From: Nonomuraea thailandensis
GTDB taxonomy: Bacteria; Actinomycetota; Actinomycetes; Streptosporangiales; Streptosporangiaceae
NCBI RefSeq assembly: GCF_024172165.1
Contig: NZ_JAMZEB010000002.1
Coordinates: 12,111,501-12,175,500, forward strand
Reading direction: 5' to 3'
DNA length: 64,000 bases
Shown: one piece after another, positions 43,516 through 51,464 of the stretch
Layout of the letters: each line of letters begins with the position of its first letter
How positions within the stretch are numbered: the first letter of the stretch is position 1
Translations under genes and position numbers: made by a program
Notes under the pieces: generated by a model
The model's database searches: none
Seen by the model: the letters and a program-made list of their open reading frames with translations, nothing else
Told to the model about the DNA's origin: nothing

Positions 43516-44733
43516 ATGACCACAGACGCCGACCTCCGCCAGCGCGCCGCGAAAGTCGTCCCCGGCGGCATGTACGGCCACCTCAACGCCGCCATCTTCG
43601 CCCCCGGCTACCCCCAGTTCTTCGAACGCGGCGAGGGCTGCCGCCAGTGGGACGTCGACGGCCGCTCCTACATCGACTTCATGTGCAGCTGGGGCCCCGT
43701 CGTGCTCGGCCACCGGCACCCGCGCGTCGAGGAGGCCGCCGCCCGCCAGGCCGCGCTCGGCGACTGCCTCAACGGCCCTGGCGCGATCATGGTGGAGCTG
43801 GCCGAGCTGCTGGTGGACACCGTGCCGAGCGCCGACTGGGCGATGTTCTCCAAGAACGGCACGGACGCCACCACGCAGGCCCTCATGGTCGCCAGGGCCG
43901 CGACGGGCCGCACGAAGGTGCTGATGGCGCACGGGGCGTACCACGGGGCGGACCCGTGGTGCACGCCGTCCCCGGCGGGGACGACGCCGAACGAGCGGGC
44001 CGACCTGGTGGAGTTCGCCTACAACTCCCTGGAGTCCCTGGAGGCCGCGGCGGCGACCGTCGAGGGCGACGTGGCCGCGATCATCGTCACCCCGTTCAAG
44101 CACGACTCGTTCGAGGACCAGGAGCTGGTGGAGCCCGCCTTCGCGCGCGGCGCCCGCGCGCTGGCCGACCGCCTCGGGGCGGCGCTGGTGATCGACGACG
44201 TGCGGGCCGGCTTCCGCATCGACCTGCGGGGCTCCTGGGAGCCGTACGGCGTCCGCCCCGACCTGACGGCCTGGTCCAAGGCCATGGCCAACGGCTACCC
44301 GATCGCCGCCGTCACCGGCACCGACGCCCTGCGCGGCCCCGCCCAGACGCTGTACTCGACCGGCTCGTTCTGGTTCTCCGCGGTGGCCATGGCCGCGGCC
44401 AAGGCCACCATCGAGACCCTCAGGGACGAGGACGGCATCGGCGCCATGGAACGGGCGGGCTCGCAACTGCGCGAGGGCCTGCACGCCCAGGCCAAGGCCC
44501 ACGGCTTCGTGGTGAACCAGACGGGCCCCGTGACGATCCCGTGGCTCAGCTTCGACGGCGACGCGGACCTGTCGGTGGCCATGCACTGGAGCGACGCCTG
44601 CCTGCGCCACGGGGTCTACATCCATCCCTGGCACAACTGGTTCATGTCGGCGGCCCACACCGAGGCGGACGTGGCGGCGGCCCTGGAGGGCACCGACCGG
44701 GCCTTCGCCGAGACGCGGGCCCACTTCGGCTGA
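43516..44733 (+). CDS. Class III aminotransferase (glutamate-1-semialdehyde aminomutase-like)
   Basis: The 405-residue product starts 11 bases after the kinase. PGGMYGHLNAAIFAPGYPQF, GRSYIDFMCSWGPVVLGHRH, MFSKNGTDATTQALMVARAA, GAYHGADPWCTP, LVIDDVRAGFRIDLRG (PLP-binding Asp), and LTAWSKAMANGYPIAAVTG (Schiff-base Lys) are all present. It belongs to PLP fold type I. The HemL-like type often handles amino-sugar or beta-amino substrates when next to a kinase; it is not the heme-pathway gene by context. Confidence 0.93.
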   Translation: MTTDADLRQRAAKVVPGGMYGHLNAAIFAPGYPQFFERGEGCRQWDVDGRSYIDFMCSWGPVVLGHRHPRVEEAAARQAALGDCLNGPGAIMVELAELLVDTVPSADWAMFSKNGTDATTQALMVARAATGRTKVLMAHGAYHGADPWCTPSPAGTTPNERADLVEFAYNSLESLEAAAATVEGDVAAIIVTPFKHDSFEDQELVEPAFARGARALADRLGAALVIDDVRAGFRIDLRGSWEPYGVRPDLTAWSKAMANGYPIAAVTGTDALRGPAQTLYSTGSFWFSAVAMAAAKATIETLRDEDGIGAMERAGSQLREGLHAQAKAHGFVVNQTGPVTIPWLSFDGDADLSVAMHWSDACLRHGVYIHPWHNWFMSAAHTEADVAAALEGTDRAFAETRAHFG

Positions 44734-44746
44734 CCCGGGCGACCGC

Positions 44747-45433
44747 TCAGTGGCCGAGGAGGTGGCGGTAGCGCCGGGCGGCGGCGACGGTCTCCCGGCC
44801 CACCTGCTCGAAGAACTCGCTCATGGCGCGCATCCTGGCGCCGGCCGGTGACGAGCGGCCGAGCGCCTCGGCGCCCTGGCGGGCGACCTCGGCGATGTCG
44901 GTGTTGAAGCGGGCGCTGGCCAGGAGCGAGCGGTACCAGATCTCGTTGTCGACGACGTAGCGGTCACGTCGCCGCCGCTCGTCCCGCTCGCGGCCGATCA
45001 GGCTCATGCCTTCGAGCTCGGCGACCGCCTTGGAGACGGACGCCGGGCTCACTCGCAGGCGCCGGACGAGGTCGGCGGCGGTGAGGCCGCCGCTGTCGGT
45101 GAGGCAGAGGCAGGCCAGCACCCGTGAGGACATCCTCGTCAGCCCGGAGGCGACGAGGACCCCGGTGAGCCTGTCCTCCGTCTCGCGGATCCCGGCCGGC
45201 GCGGCCTCCGGCGCCGGGGCCGCCCTGGGGCGCTGACGCCGGGCGCGCTCGCGCGTCGCCTCGTGCGCCTGCTCCGGGCGGTAGACGCCCGCGCCGCCGT
45301 TGCGGTTCACCTCGCGGCTGACCGTGGACGTCGGCCTGCCCAGCCGCCGGGAGATCTCGGCGAACCCGAGGCCCTCCGCCAGGCCCTGCGCGATCGTTTC
45401 GCGATCCTCAAGCGTCAACCGGCCTTCGGGCAT
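44747..45433 (-). CDS. Chimeric regulator: transposase-type HTH plus MarR/GbsR-like domain
   Basis: I chose ATG 45433 (MPEGRLTLEDRETIAQGLAE). Residues 5-45 are an HTH_38 of the IS30 transposase kind (LGFAEISRRLGRPTSTVSRE, then VNRNGG). A basic linker of about 40 residues leads to a winged helix (LACLCLTDSGGLTAADLVRR, LRVSPASVSKAVAELEGMSL) and a helical end. The 228-residue protein thus has two DNA-binding parts. It is divergent from a serine hydrolase gene, with several GCGCAAC-type repeats between. Confidence 0.88.
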   Translation of the reverse strand: MPEGRLTLEDRETIAQGLAEGLGFAEISRRLGRPTSTVSREVNRNGGAGVYRPEQAHEATRERARRQRPRAAPAPEAAPAGIRETEDRLTGVLVASGLTRMSSRVLACLCLTDSGGLTAADLVRRLRVSPASVSKAVAELEGMSLIGRERDERRRRDRYVVDNEIWYRSLLASARFNTDIAEVARQGAEALGRSSPAGARMRAMSEFFEQVGRETVAAARRYRHLLGH

Positions 45434-45472
45434 CCGCCGCCCCCTCCTCGGTCGCTTGCATTCAACCACAGT

Positions 45473-45571
45473 CAGCGCAACGACTGTTGCGTTCACCGCC
45501 ATAGCCAGCGCAACAATGTATTTCACCTGCGCATTTATCGTTGACTGATTCGCAAACGCAACGTAGCGTTT
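45473..45571. promoter_or_regulatory. Repeated CGCAAC motifs and dyads in divergent promoter
   Basis: CAGCGCAAC occurs at 45473 and 45506. GCAAC-GACT-GTTGC forms a dyad at 45478-45491. AAACGC and GCGTTT flank AACGTA at 45554-45571. These lie between the chimeric regulator and the hydrolase genes and are likely its binding sites. Confidence 0.6.
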
Positions 45572-45608
45572 CCGGCCTGAGAAACACATGCGCGGAGGGA
45601 GACAGACC

Positions 45609-46700
45609 ATGGCGGACAACGAGGCGGTGCGGCGCGTACTGGACGAGGCGGTGTCCACGGGCGTGACGCCGGGCATCGTCGTCGAGGTCCTGCGGGACGG
45701 CGCCCGCTGGTTCGCCTCCGCGGGCAAGGCCGACCTCGCCACCGGCCGCGAGCGCCGGCCGGGAGAGCTGTTCAGGATCGGCAGCGCCGCCAAGGCGTTC
45801 ACCGCCGCCACCGTGCTCAAGCTCGCCGGCGAAGGCGTGCTCGGCCTCGGCGACACGGTGCACAAGTGGCTGCCCGGCCTGCTCGACGGCAGCCCCTACG
45901 ACGGCCGCGCGATCACGTTACGGCAGCTGCTCAACCAGACCAGCGGCCTCTACAACTTCAGCATGGACCCCGGCTTCTTCGCCTCCGGCCAGGGCGAGGC
46001 CTGGTACGAACGCCGGTTCACGACCTTCACCCCGGAGGAGCTGGTGCGGATCGCGCTGCGCCATCCGCCCGTCAACCCGCCCGGCCAGGCGTTCCGGTAC
46101 TCCAACACGCAGTACTACCTGGCCGCGATGATGGTGGAGCGGGCGACCGGCGAGCCGTACGGGGAGGTGCTCGACCGGCTCGTCCTGCGGCCGCTGGAGC
46201 TGACCGGCACGTCGCTGCCGACCACGCGGACGCTCATCCCCGGGCCGCATCCTGTGCACTACTCCAGGCTGTACGTGGACGACCCGGCGGCGCCGCTGCA
46301 CGACGCCAGCGAGTCGAACACCACGACCGGCTGGAGCGCGGGCGGCATGATCTCCTCGACCGGTGACCTGCTCACGTTCTTCTCGGCCCTGCTCTCCGGC
46401 CGGCTGTTCGGCCCGGCGCAGCTCGCGGAGATGTACACCACCGTGCCGACCGACGGCTCCGGCTGGCTGCCCGGCACCCGCTACGGGCTCGGGGTGTGGG
46501 TGGAGCAGAAGCTCGGCAGCGGCGTGCACGTGTGGGGCAACGGCGGCGCGGACTACGGCACGTTCACTCTCGTCCTGGGCAGCCGTGACGGCACGCACCT
46601 GGTCGCCTGCCACGTGAACACCGACTGGTCCCCCGAGGCCTACGCGACGTTCCTGGCCGTTCTCGACCTCGAGTTCGGCTGGCCGGCGGCGACCCGATAG
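45609..46700 (+). CDS. Serine hydrolase (class C beta-lactamase-related)
   Basis: The 363-residue product has the SxxK motif SAAK (59-62), YSN (164-166), and the HxG-like GNGGADYGTF. RQLLNQTSGLYNFSMDPGFF and RLVLRPLELTGTSLPTTRTL are typical of the family. There is no signal peptide at the chosen start, so it may act inside the cell on esters or D-amino peptides. Its last 61 bases overlap the convergent NUDIX gene. Confidence 0.92.
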   Translation: MADNEAVRRVLDEAVSTGVTPGIVVEVLRDGARWFASAGKADLATGRERRPGELFRIGSAAKAFTAATVLKLAGEGVLGLGDTVHKWLPGLLDGSPYDGRAITLRQLLNQTSGLYNFSMDPGFFASGQGEAWYERRFTTFTPEELVRIALRHPPVNPPGQAFRYSNTQYYLAAMMVERATGEPYGEVLDRLVLRPLELTGTSLPTTRTLIPGPHPVHYSRLYVDDPAAPLHDASESNTTTGWSAGGMISSTGDLLTFFSALLSGRLFGPAQLAEMYTTVPTDGSGWLPGTRYGLGVWVEQKLGSGVHVWGNGGADYGTFTLVLGSRDGTHLVACHVNTDWSPEAYATFLAVLDLEFGWPAATR

Positions 46701-47104
46701 CGGCCCCCGGCCTCCACCGCGCCCAGCAACCGGGCGCTGGCCTCGAACAACGGCTCAGGGAGCCCGTCAGGCGAGAACCACCGCCACGACCGGAAGACGT
46801 GCGGCTCCGTCACCACCGGAGCCGCGGCGCCCGCCGCCATGCTCACCCCGGCCGTCACCCGCACCCCGCCCGCCGGATGATCCAGCACCACGGCGGTCAC
46901 CCGGGGCGTCCCCGCGTCGTGGATGCCGGTCTCCTCCCGGAGCTCCCGCACGGCCGCCTCCTCGAAGCTCTCCCCGGGCTCGACGGCCCCTCCGGGCAGG
47001 CACCACGACGGCGGCTCCCCGGCCTTGACCCGCTCACCCAGCAGCACCCGCCCATCGGGGTCGACGAGCACCACACCCACTCCGATGACACGATCAACCC
47101 TCAC
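46640..47104 (-). CDS. NUDIX hydrolase
   Basis: I chose GTG 47104 since GGAGGGA lies about eight bases before it. The 154-residue product has the complete NUDIX box, from GGAVEPGESFEEAAVREL to REETGI, preceded by SWCLPGG. The last 20 residues (AAGQPNSRSRTARNVA) read through the serine hydrolase 3' end and look additional. It cleaves nucleoside diphosphates linked to X; the exact substrate cannot be read. Confidence 0.9.
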   Translation of the reverse strand: MRVDRVIGVGVVLVDPDGRVLLGERVKAGEPPSWCLPGGAVEPGESFEEAAVRELREETGIHDAGTPRVTAVVLDHPAGGVRVTAGVSMAAGAAAPVVTEPHVFRSWRWFSPDGLPEPLFEASARLLGAVEAGGRYRVAAGQPNSRSRTARNVA

Positions 47105-47184
47105 GAAAGTTCCCTCCAACGCGTAATGCTCCCGACATCCCGGACATGGGGTTGAGTGTTGACCGCCCCGACTGAGGAGCCTAA

Positions 47185-47727
47185 GTGGGAGCAGATCCCG
47201 AGAGGCGCTTCGAGGAGCTCTACGCGTCCTCGTACCGTCCCCTGCTCGGGTACGCGTTGCGCCGTTGTCCGGACCTGGACGACGCGGCGGACGTCGTGGC
47301 CGAGACGTTCATGGTCGCCTGGCGCCGCATCGAGGCGGTCCCGCAGGGGGACGAGGCCAGGTTGTGGCTCTTCGGCGTGGCCAGGAAGGTGCTGGCCAAC
47401 CACCGGCGCGGCGAGCGCCGCCACGAGCAGCGCACCGCCGCCCTGCGCGCGCAGCTCGCCGCCTCGCCGCTGGCGGCCGAGCCACCCGGCGAGGAGCTCT
47501 CCCGGCTCGGGCAGGTGTTCAGGGCCCTGCCCGAGGCGGACAGGGAGCTGCTCGCGCTGGTCGCCTGGGAGCGGCTGAGCCCGGGCGAGATCGCCAAGGT
47601 GCTCGGCACGTCGGCGAACGTCGTCCGGGTCAGGCTCTATCGCGCCCGCAGGCGGTTCGCCCGGCGGCTGACCGAGGCGGGCATCCACCACTCGCGCGCC
47701 GTCGCGTTCGAAGGGAGCAGGCTGTGA
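47185..47727 (+). CDS. ECF sigma-70 factor
   Basis: The 180-residue product starts at GTG 47185 with GAGGAG upstream. Region 2 reads FEELYASSYRPLLGYALRRC, then DDAADVVAETFMVAWRRIEA; region 4 reads LPEADRELLALVAWERLSPG, EIAKVLGTSANVVRVRLYRA. It directs RNA polymerase to a small regulon. The gene overlaps the next by GTGA, so the partner protein is made with it. Confidence 0.93.
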   Translation: MGADPERRFEELYASSYRPLLGYALRRCPDLDDAADVVAETFMVAWRRIEAVPQGDEARLWLFGVARKVLANHRRGERRHEQRTAALRAQLAASPLAAEPPGEELSRLGQVFRALPEADRELLALVAWERLSPGEIAKVLGTSANVVRVRLYRARRRFARRLTEAGIHHSRAVAFEGSRL

Positions 47728-48644
47728 ACATCGCCGATCTCGCCCGCGTACGGGACGAGGACCTGGCAGGAGAGCCCGCGGGGCAGGCGTCCGGGGAGGG
47801 GGCGCGGGCGCTGATGGAGTCGATCACGGCGACCGGGCGGGAGCCCGCCGGGCGCAGGCGGGTCCCGCCGCGGCGCAGTGTGGCGCGCAGTGTGGCGCGC
47901 GGGGTGGGGCTCGGGGTGGTGGCGGCCGGGCTGGCCGCCGCGCTCGTGGTCTGGACGCCGCTCGGCGGGCCGGCCACCGAGTACGCCAACGCCGCCGTCT
48001 CGCTGAGGACCGGCGAGGACTTCGTCGAGGTCCGGATCAACGACCCGGAGGCCGACGCCGCGACGTTCACCGAGGCGTTCCGCGCCGTCGGCCTGGACGC
48101 GGAGGTGCGCAAGGCCCCTGTCGCGCCGCAGGACGTGGGCAAGCTGGTCGGCCCGTACACCGAGGGGAAGTTCCCGCCGGGCACGGGCATCACCATCCAC
48201 ACGTATCAGGAGGGCTGCCGCTCCGCCTGGTGCGGCAGGGTCTCCATGCCCGTCGGCCTGACCGGGAAGGTCGTCTTCGGGATCGGCCGGCCCGCCGCGC
48301 CCGGAGAGCTCTGGTCCACGCCGGTGCAGGCCGACTTCTACGCCGATGGGGGAGTGGTCGGGGGCTACGACCCGCGTGGCAGGCCGGTGGGGCAGGTCAG
48401 GGACACCTACGAGCGGGCCGGGATCGAGAAGATCTCCTACGTGGTGATGTGGGTCGACCCGGATGGCAGCGGGAGCGGCTACGACGTCGACGTCGCGCAC
48501 GTCAAGGACGACTGGCCCGTCGAGACCGCGTGGCGGATCGCGTCCGACGCCGTGGCCGTGCACGTCGCCGCTCCCGCCGACGTGCCGAAGGACTCACTCC
48601 CCAAGATCGACGGGCCGCGGCGGTCTCCCTGGTGGAAGGACTAG
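47724..48644 (+). CDS. Membrane protein partner of ECF sigma factor
   Basis: I chose GTG 47724, overlapping the sigma stop. The 306-residue product has an N-terminal cytosolic part (VNIADLARVRDEDLAGEPAG) and a membrane helix (about 57-76, VARGVGLGVVAAGLAAALVV). A large outer part contains FVEVRINDPEADAATFTEAF, two close Cys (EGCRSAWCGRV) and DVDVAHVKDDWPVETA. The layout (sigma partner, one membrane helix) fits an anti-sigma factor, but no zinc-binding anti-sigma motif is present. The stop overlaps that of the convergent hydrolase. Confidence 0.85.
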   Translation: MNIADLARVRDEDLAGEPAGQASGEGARALMESITATGREPAGRRRVPPRRSVARSVARGVGLGVVAAGLAAALVVWTPLGGPATEYANAAVSLRTGEDFVEVRINDPEADAATFTEAFRAVGLDAEVRKAPVAPQDVGKLVGPYTEGKFPPGTGITIHTYQEGCRSAWCGRVSMPVGLTGKVVFGIGRPAAPGELWSTPVQADFYADGGVVGGYDPRGRPVGQVRDTYERAGIEKISYVVMWVDPDGSGSGYDVDVAHVKDDWPVETAWRIASDAVAVHVAAPADVPKDSLPKIDGPRRSPWWKD

Positions 48645-49873
48645 GAGCGCCGCCTCGACTCCTCCGCCGCCCAGGTGAAGACGCCCTTGGCCATGAGCGA
48701 GAGCTCGCCCGCCGCCCTGGCGGCGAAGACCTCCGCGCGGACGCGGTGCACGCCCGTGTCGTCCGGAGCCGCCAGGGCGGCCAGCTCCGCGAGGTGTCCC
48801 GCGAGCCGTTCGTCGCCGTCGGCGAGGGCCCGCAGCGCGGCGTCCGCGAGTGCGGCGGGGCCGCCCGCGAGTGCGGCCACGGACCTCGCCAGAACGGCCT
48901 CGGGCGCGGGTTTGAGATGGGCCGGATTTCCGTCGTACCAGCCGCCGTAGAGCCGCCACAGATTGCGTACGACGAATTCCGGCTCGTCATAGCGGGCACG
49001 CAGATAGGGCCGGTCGGAAAGGTGCTCCGGCGGCCGTACGGAATGCACGATCTCGTCGAGCCGGGCTCCGGAGTTGAGCAGTTCCAGGGTCTGCGTGACG
49101 AGCGAGTCAAGCCATTGTGCGGTCTCCAGCAGCGCCTGCCTGATGCGGTCGCGGCCGAAGATCGGAGCGCCGTGGCTGGGCAGCATGATCTCGGCGTCCA
49201 TGGCCGCCATCAGCCGCAGCGCGTGCACCCATTCCCGGGGGTAGCGCTGCACCTTCTGCGGGTTCCCGCAGTTGGGCGTCACCCAGATGAACAGGTCGCC
49301 GGGCAGCAGCAGCCGGTGCTCGGGCACGTAGCCGATGGTCGCGTCGTCGGTCTCGCCCTTGGCGTGCACGAGGTCGAACGTCAGGTCGCCGCGCCTCACG
49401 GTCAGGGTGTCGGTGTAGGTCACGTCGGGGTGGCGGTAGGAGTCGGGCCAGCGCAGGTTCGGGGCCTGGAACTGCCGCTGATTGATCACCGAGTTATAGC
49501 CATTAGTCAACAAATATCGCTCGAAGCGCTCGACCACGGCTTTATGCGCGTAAATGGTTGCTCGATGGCCTTCCTCCTCGAACGGCGCGGTGCCGAAGAC
49601 GTGGTCGATGTGCCCGTGTGAATAGATGGCGGTGGTCAACGGCGCCCGTGTCCACTTGCGCACGTCCTCGTGCAGCCGCGCCGCCGAGAACGGGCTGCTG
49701 GTGTCGAACAGCACCAGCTCGCCCCCGCTCTCGAAGGCGATGACGTTGCCGAAGCCCGACCACCAGCCCACTCCCTCGGTGACGGTCAGGACGCCCTTCC
49801 CCGTCATGCCCGCGTCGACGATGCTGTCGTCCGCCTCGCCCCGCCACACCTGGTCGGCGTACTCCTCGATCAT
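48641..49873 (-). CDS. Alkylsulfatase-like metallo-beta-lactamase-fold hydrolase
   Basis: I chose ATG 49873. The 410-residue product has the metal motif SHGHIDHVFG (His86, His88, Asp90, His91), then YVPEHRLLLPGDLFIWVTPN and LPSHGAPIFGRDRI. The sequence RARYDEPEFVVRNLWRLYGG, then WYDGNPAHLKPAP, is the alkyl-sulfatase dimerisation domain. Full-length SdsA1-like enzymes are longer and end in an SCP2-like domain; only part of that (ALADAALRALADGDERLAGH) is seen here. It has no signal peptide. A TetR-type dyad lies 17 bases upstream of the start. Confidence 0.9.
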   Translation of the reverse strand: MIEEYADQVWRGEADDSIVDAGMTGKGVLTVTEGVGWWSGFGNVIAFESGGELVLFDTSSPFSAARLHEDVRKWTRAPLTTAIYSHGHIDHVFGTAPFEEEGHRATIYAHKAVVERFERYLLTNGYNSVINQRQFQAPNLRWPDSYRHPDVTYTDTLTVRRGDLTFDLVHAKGETDDATIGYVPEHRLLLPGDLFIWVTPNCGNPQKVQRYPREWVHALRLMAAMDAEIMLPSHGAPIFGRDRIRQALLETAQWLDSLVTQTLELLNSGARLDEIVHSVRPPEHLSDRPYLRARYDEPEFVVRNLWRLYGGWYDGNPAHLKPAPEAVLARSVAALAGGPAALADAALRALADGDERLAGHLAELAALAAPDDTGVHRVRAEVFAARAAGELSLMAKGVFTWAAEESRRRS

Positions 49874-49889
49874 GTGACCCACTCTGCTT

Positions 49890-49906
49890 CTAGAACGCCG
49901 TTCTAG
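49890..49906. promoter_or_regulatory. TetR-type operator before alkylsulfatase-like gene
   Basis: CTAGAACG and CGTTCTAG flank one C, a perfect 17-base dyad 17 bases from the start codon. AGAACG-CGTTCT half sites are usual for TetR repressors. No TetR gene is adjacent, so the regulator would act in trans. Confidence 0.6.
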
Positions 49907-49988
49907 GCAAGGCATCACGGCAAGGTCACGTCTCGATTGCGCCCTCTTGACGGCTGTCGGAACCCGTTCGTACGTTGCGGGGAATCGT

Positions 49989-50005
49989 TTAGGAAACTTT
50001 CCTAA
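49989..50005. promoter_or_regulatory. ROK-type operator before sugar ABC operon
   Basis: TTAGGAAACTTTCCTAA is a perfect dyad with one central base, 13 bases before the start codon. The same sequence type is known as the target of ROK-family sugar regulators in actinomycetes. It would block the promoter or early transcription until the sugar is present. No ROK gene is in the window. Confidence 0.7.
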
Positions 50006-50018
50006 TTCAGGAGCCGCC

Positions 50019-51461
50019 ATGACCCACCCGGGCGAGATCACCAGGCGCCAGCTGATACGCCGGATCGGCATGACCGCGTTCGTCGCCGGCCCCGGCGCGG
50101 GCCTGCTCAGCGCCTGCGCCACCGCCGGCGGCGGCGAGCCCTCGGCCGCCCCCGCCACCTCGCTCCCGGTCTCCGCCGATCCCGCGAACCCGTTCGGCGT
50201 GGACGCCGGGAAGCCGCTCGAAGTGGCCATCTTCAGCGGCGCGTACGGCGACTCCTACGCCAAGGACCTGCACGAGCAGCTCTACAAGAAGGCGTTCCCC
50301 GGCGTCGCGATCACCCACACGGCCACCCAGGAGATCGGCACCCAGCTCCGCCCCCGCCTGGTCGCCGGCGACCCGCCTGACGTGATCAACAACTCCGGCC
50401 CCAAGTCGATGGACCTGGCCGCCCTGGCCGCCGAGGGGCACCTGGCCGACCTGGCCCCCCTGTTCGACGCCCCCTCGATCGACGACCCCGCCAAGAAGGT
50501 GCGCGACACCGTCACGCCCGCCGTGCTCGTCAACGCCAACGTGACCGGCAAGGACCTGGTGCTGAACTACACCGTGTCGCACCGCGCGCTCTGGTACAAC
50601 GCCGCGCTCTTCGCCGACAAGGGCTGGACGGTGCCGACGACCTGGGAGGAGTTCACCGCGCTCGGCGAGACGGCCAAGCGGGAGGGCATCCTGCTGTTCG
50701 CCTACCCGGGGCAGAAGGGCCCGTACTACCAGCTCTGGAACGTCCTCTACACCGCCGCGAAGATCGGCGGGAACCAGGTCATCCTCGACATCGACAACCT
50801 CGTCGACAACGCCTGGAACGCCGAGCCGATGAAGCGGGCGGTCACCGTCTGGGTGGACGTCCAGACCAGGTACGGCGACAAGGCGTACTTCGGCCTCGAC
50901 CACACGCAGACCCAGATCAAGCAGCTCCAGAACAAGGTGCTGTTCTACCCGGTCGGCTCCTGGATCGAGAACGAGATGGCCAAGGACAAGCCGAAGGACT
51001 TCGAGTACGCCATCGCCCCGATCCCCGAGGTCACCGGCTCCGACAGGATGCCGTACGGCGCCATCCAGGTCGGCGTCGGCGAGAACTTCGTGGTCGCCGC
51101 CAAGGGCAAGAACCCGCAGGGCGGCCTGGAGTACCTGCGCATCATGCTCTCCAAGGAGGGCGCGCGCAGCTTCACGGAGAAGACCAGGAACGTCACGGTC
51201 GTCAACGGCGCCGCCGAGGGCGTCGACCTGCCCGCCGGCCTCCTGAGCGCCGCCCGCGCCCAGGACAAGGCCGGGCAGAACATCATCACCGAGGCGCGCT
51301 TCGAGGGCTGGTACAAGGAGCTCTTCGACTACGGCACCGAGCAGATCAACGTGGTCATGGCCGGCCGGATCACCCCCGAGGAGTTCTGCGCCAACCTGCA
51401 GAAGAAGGCCGACGCCGTCAAGCAGGACGAGGCGGTCACCAAGCAGACGCGGAGCCAGTGA
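50019..51461 (+). CDS. Sugar ABC transporter substrate-binding lipoprotein
   Basis: The 480-residue product starts at ATG 50019 with AGGAG upstream. ITRRQLIRRIGMTAFVAG, then LLSAC, gives a twin-arginine-like lipoprotein signal. The mature part has VAIFSGAYGDSYAKDLHEQL, VINNSGPKSMDLAALAAEGH, YPVGSWIENEMAKDKPKDFE and PQGGLEYLRIMLSKEGARSF. This is the CUT1 solute-binding family; relatives of this layout bind N-acetylglucosamine or chitobiose, but the ligand here is not certain. Confidence 0.92.
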   Translation: MTHPGEITRRQLIRRIGMTAFVAGPGAGLLSACATAGGGEPSAAPATSLPVSADPANPFGVDAGKPLEVAIFSGAYGDSYAKDLHEQLYKKAFPGVAITHTATQEIGTQLRPRLVAGDPPDVINNSGPKSMDLAALAAEGHLADLAPLFDAPSIDDPAKKVRDTVTPAVLVNANVTGKDLVLNYTVSHRALWYNAALFADKGWTVPTTWEEFTALGETAKREGILLFAYPGQKGPYYQLWNVLYTAAKIGGNQVILDIDNLVDNAWNAEPMKRAVTVWVDVQTRYGDKAYFGLDHTQTQIKQLQNKVLFYPVGSWIENEMAKDKPKDFEYAIAPIPEVTGSDRMPYGAIQVGVGENFVVAAKGKNPQGGLEYLRIMLSKEGARSFTEKTRNVTVVNGAAEGVDLPAGLLSAARAQDKAGQNIITEARFEGWYKELFDYGTEQINVVMAGRITPEEFCANLQKKADAVKQDEAVTKQTRSQ

Positions 51462-51464
51462 CAG

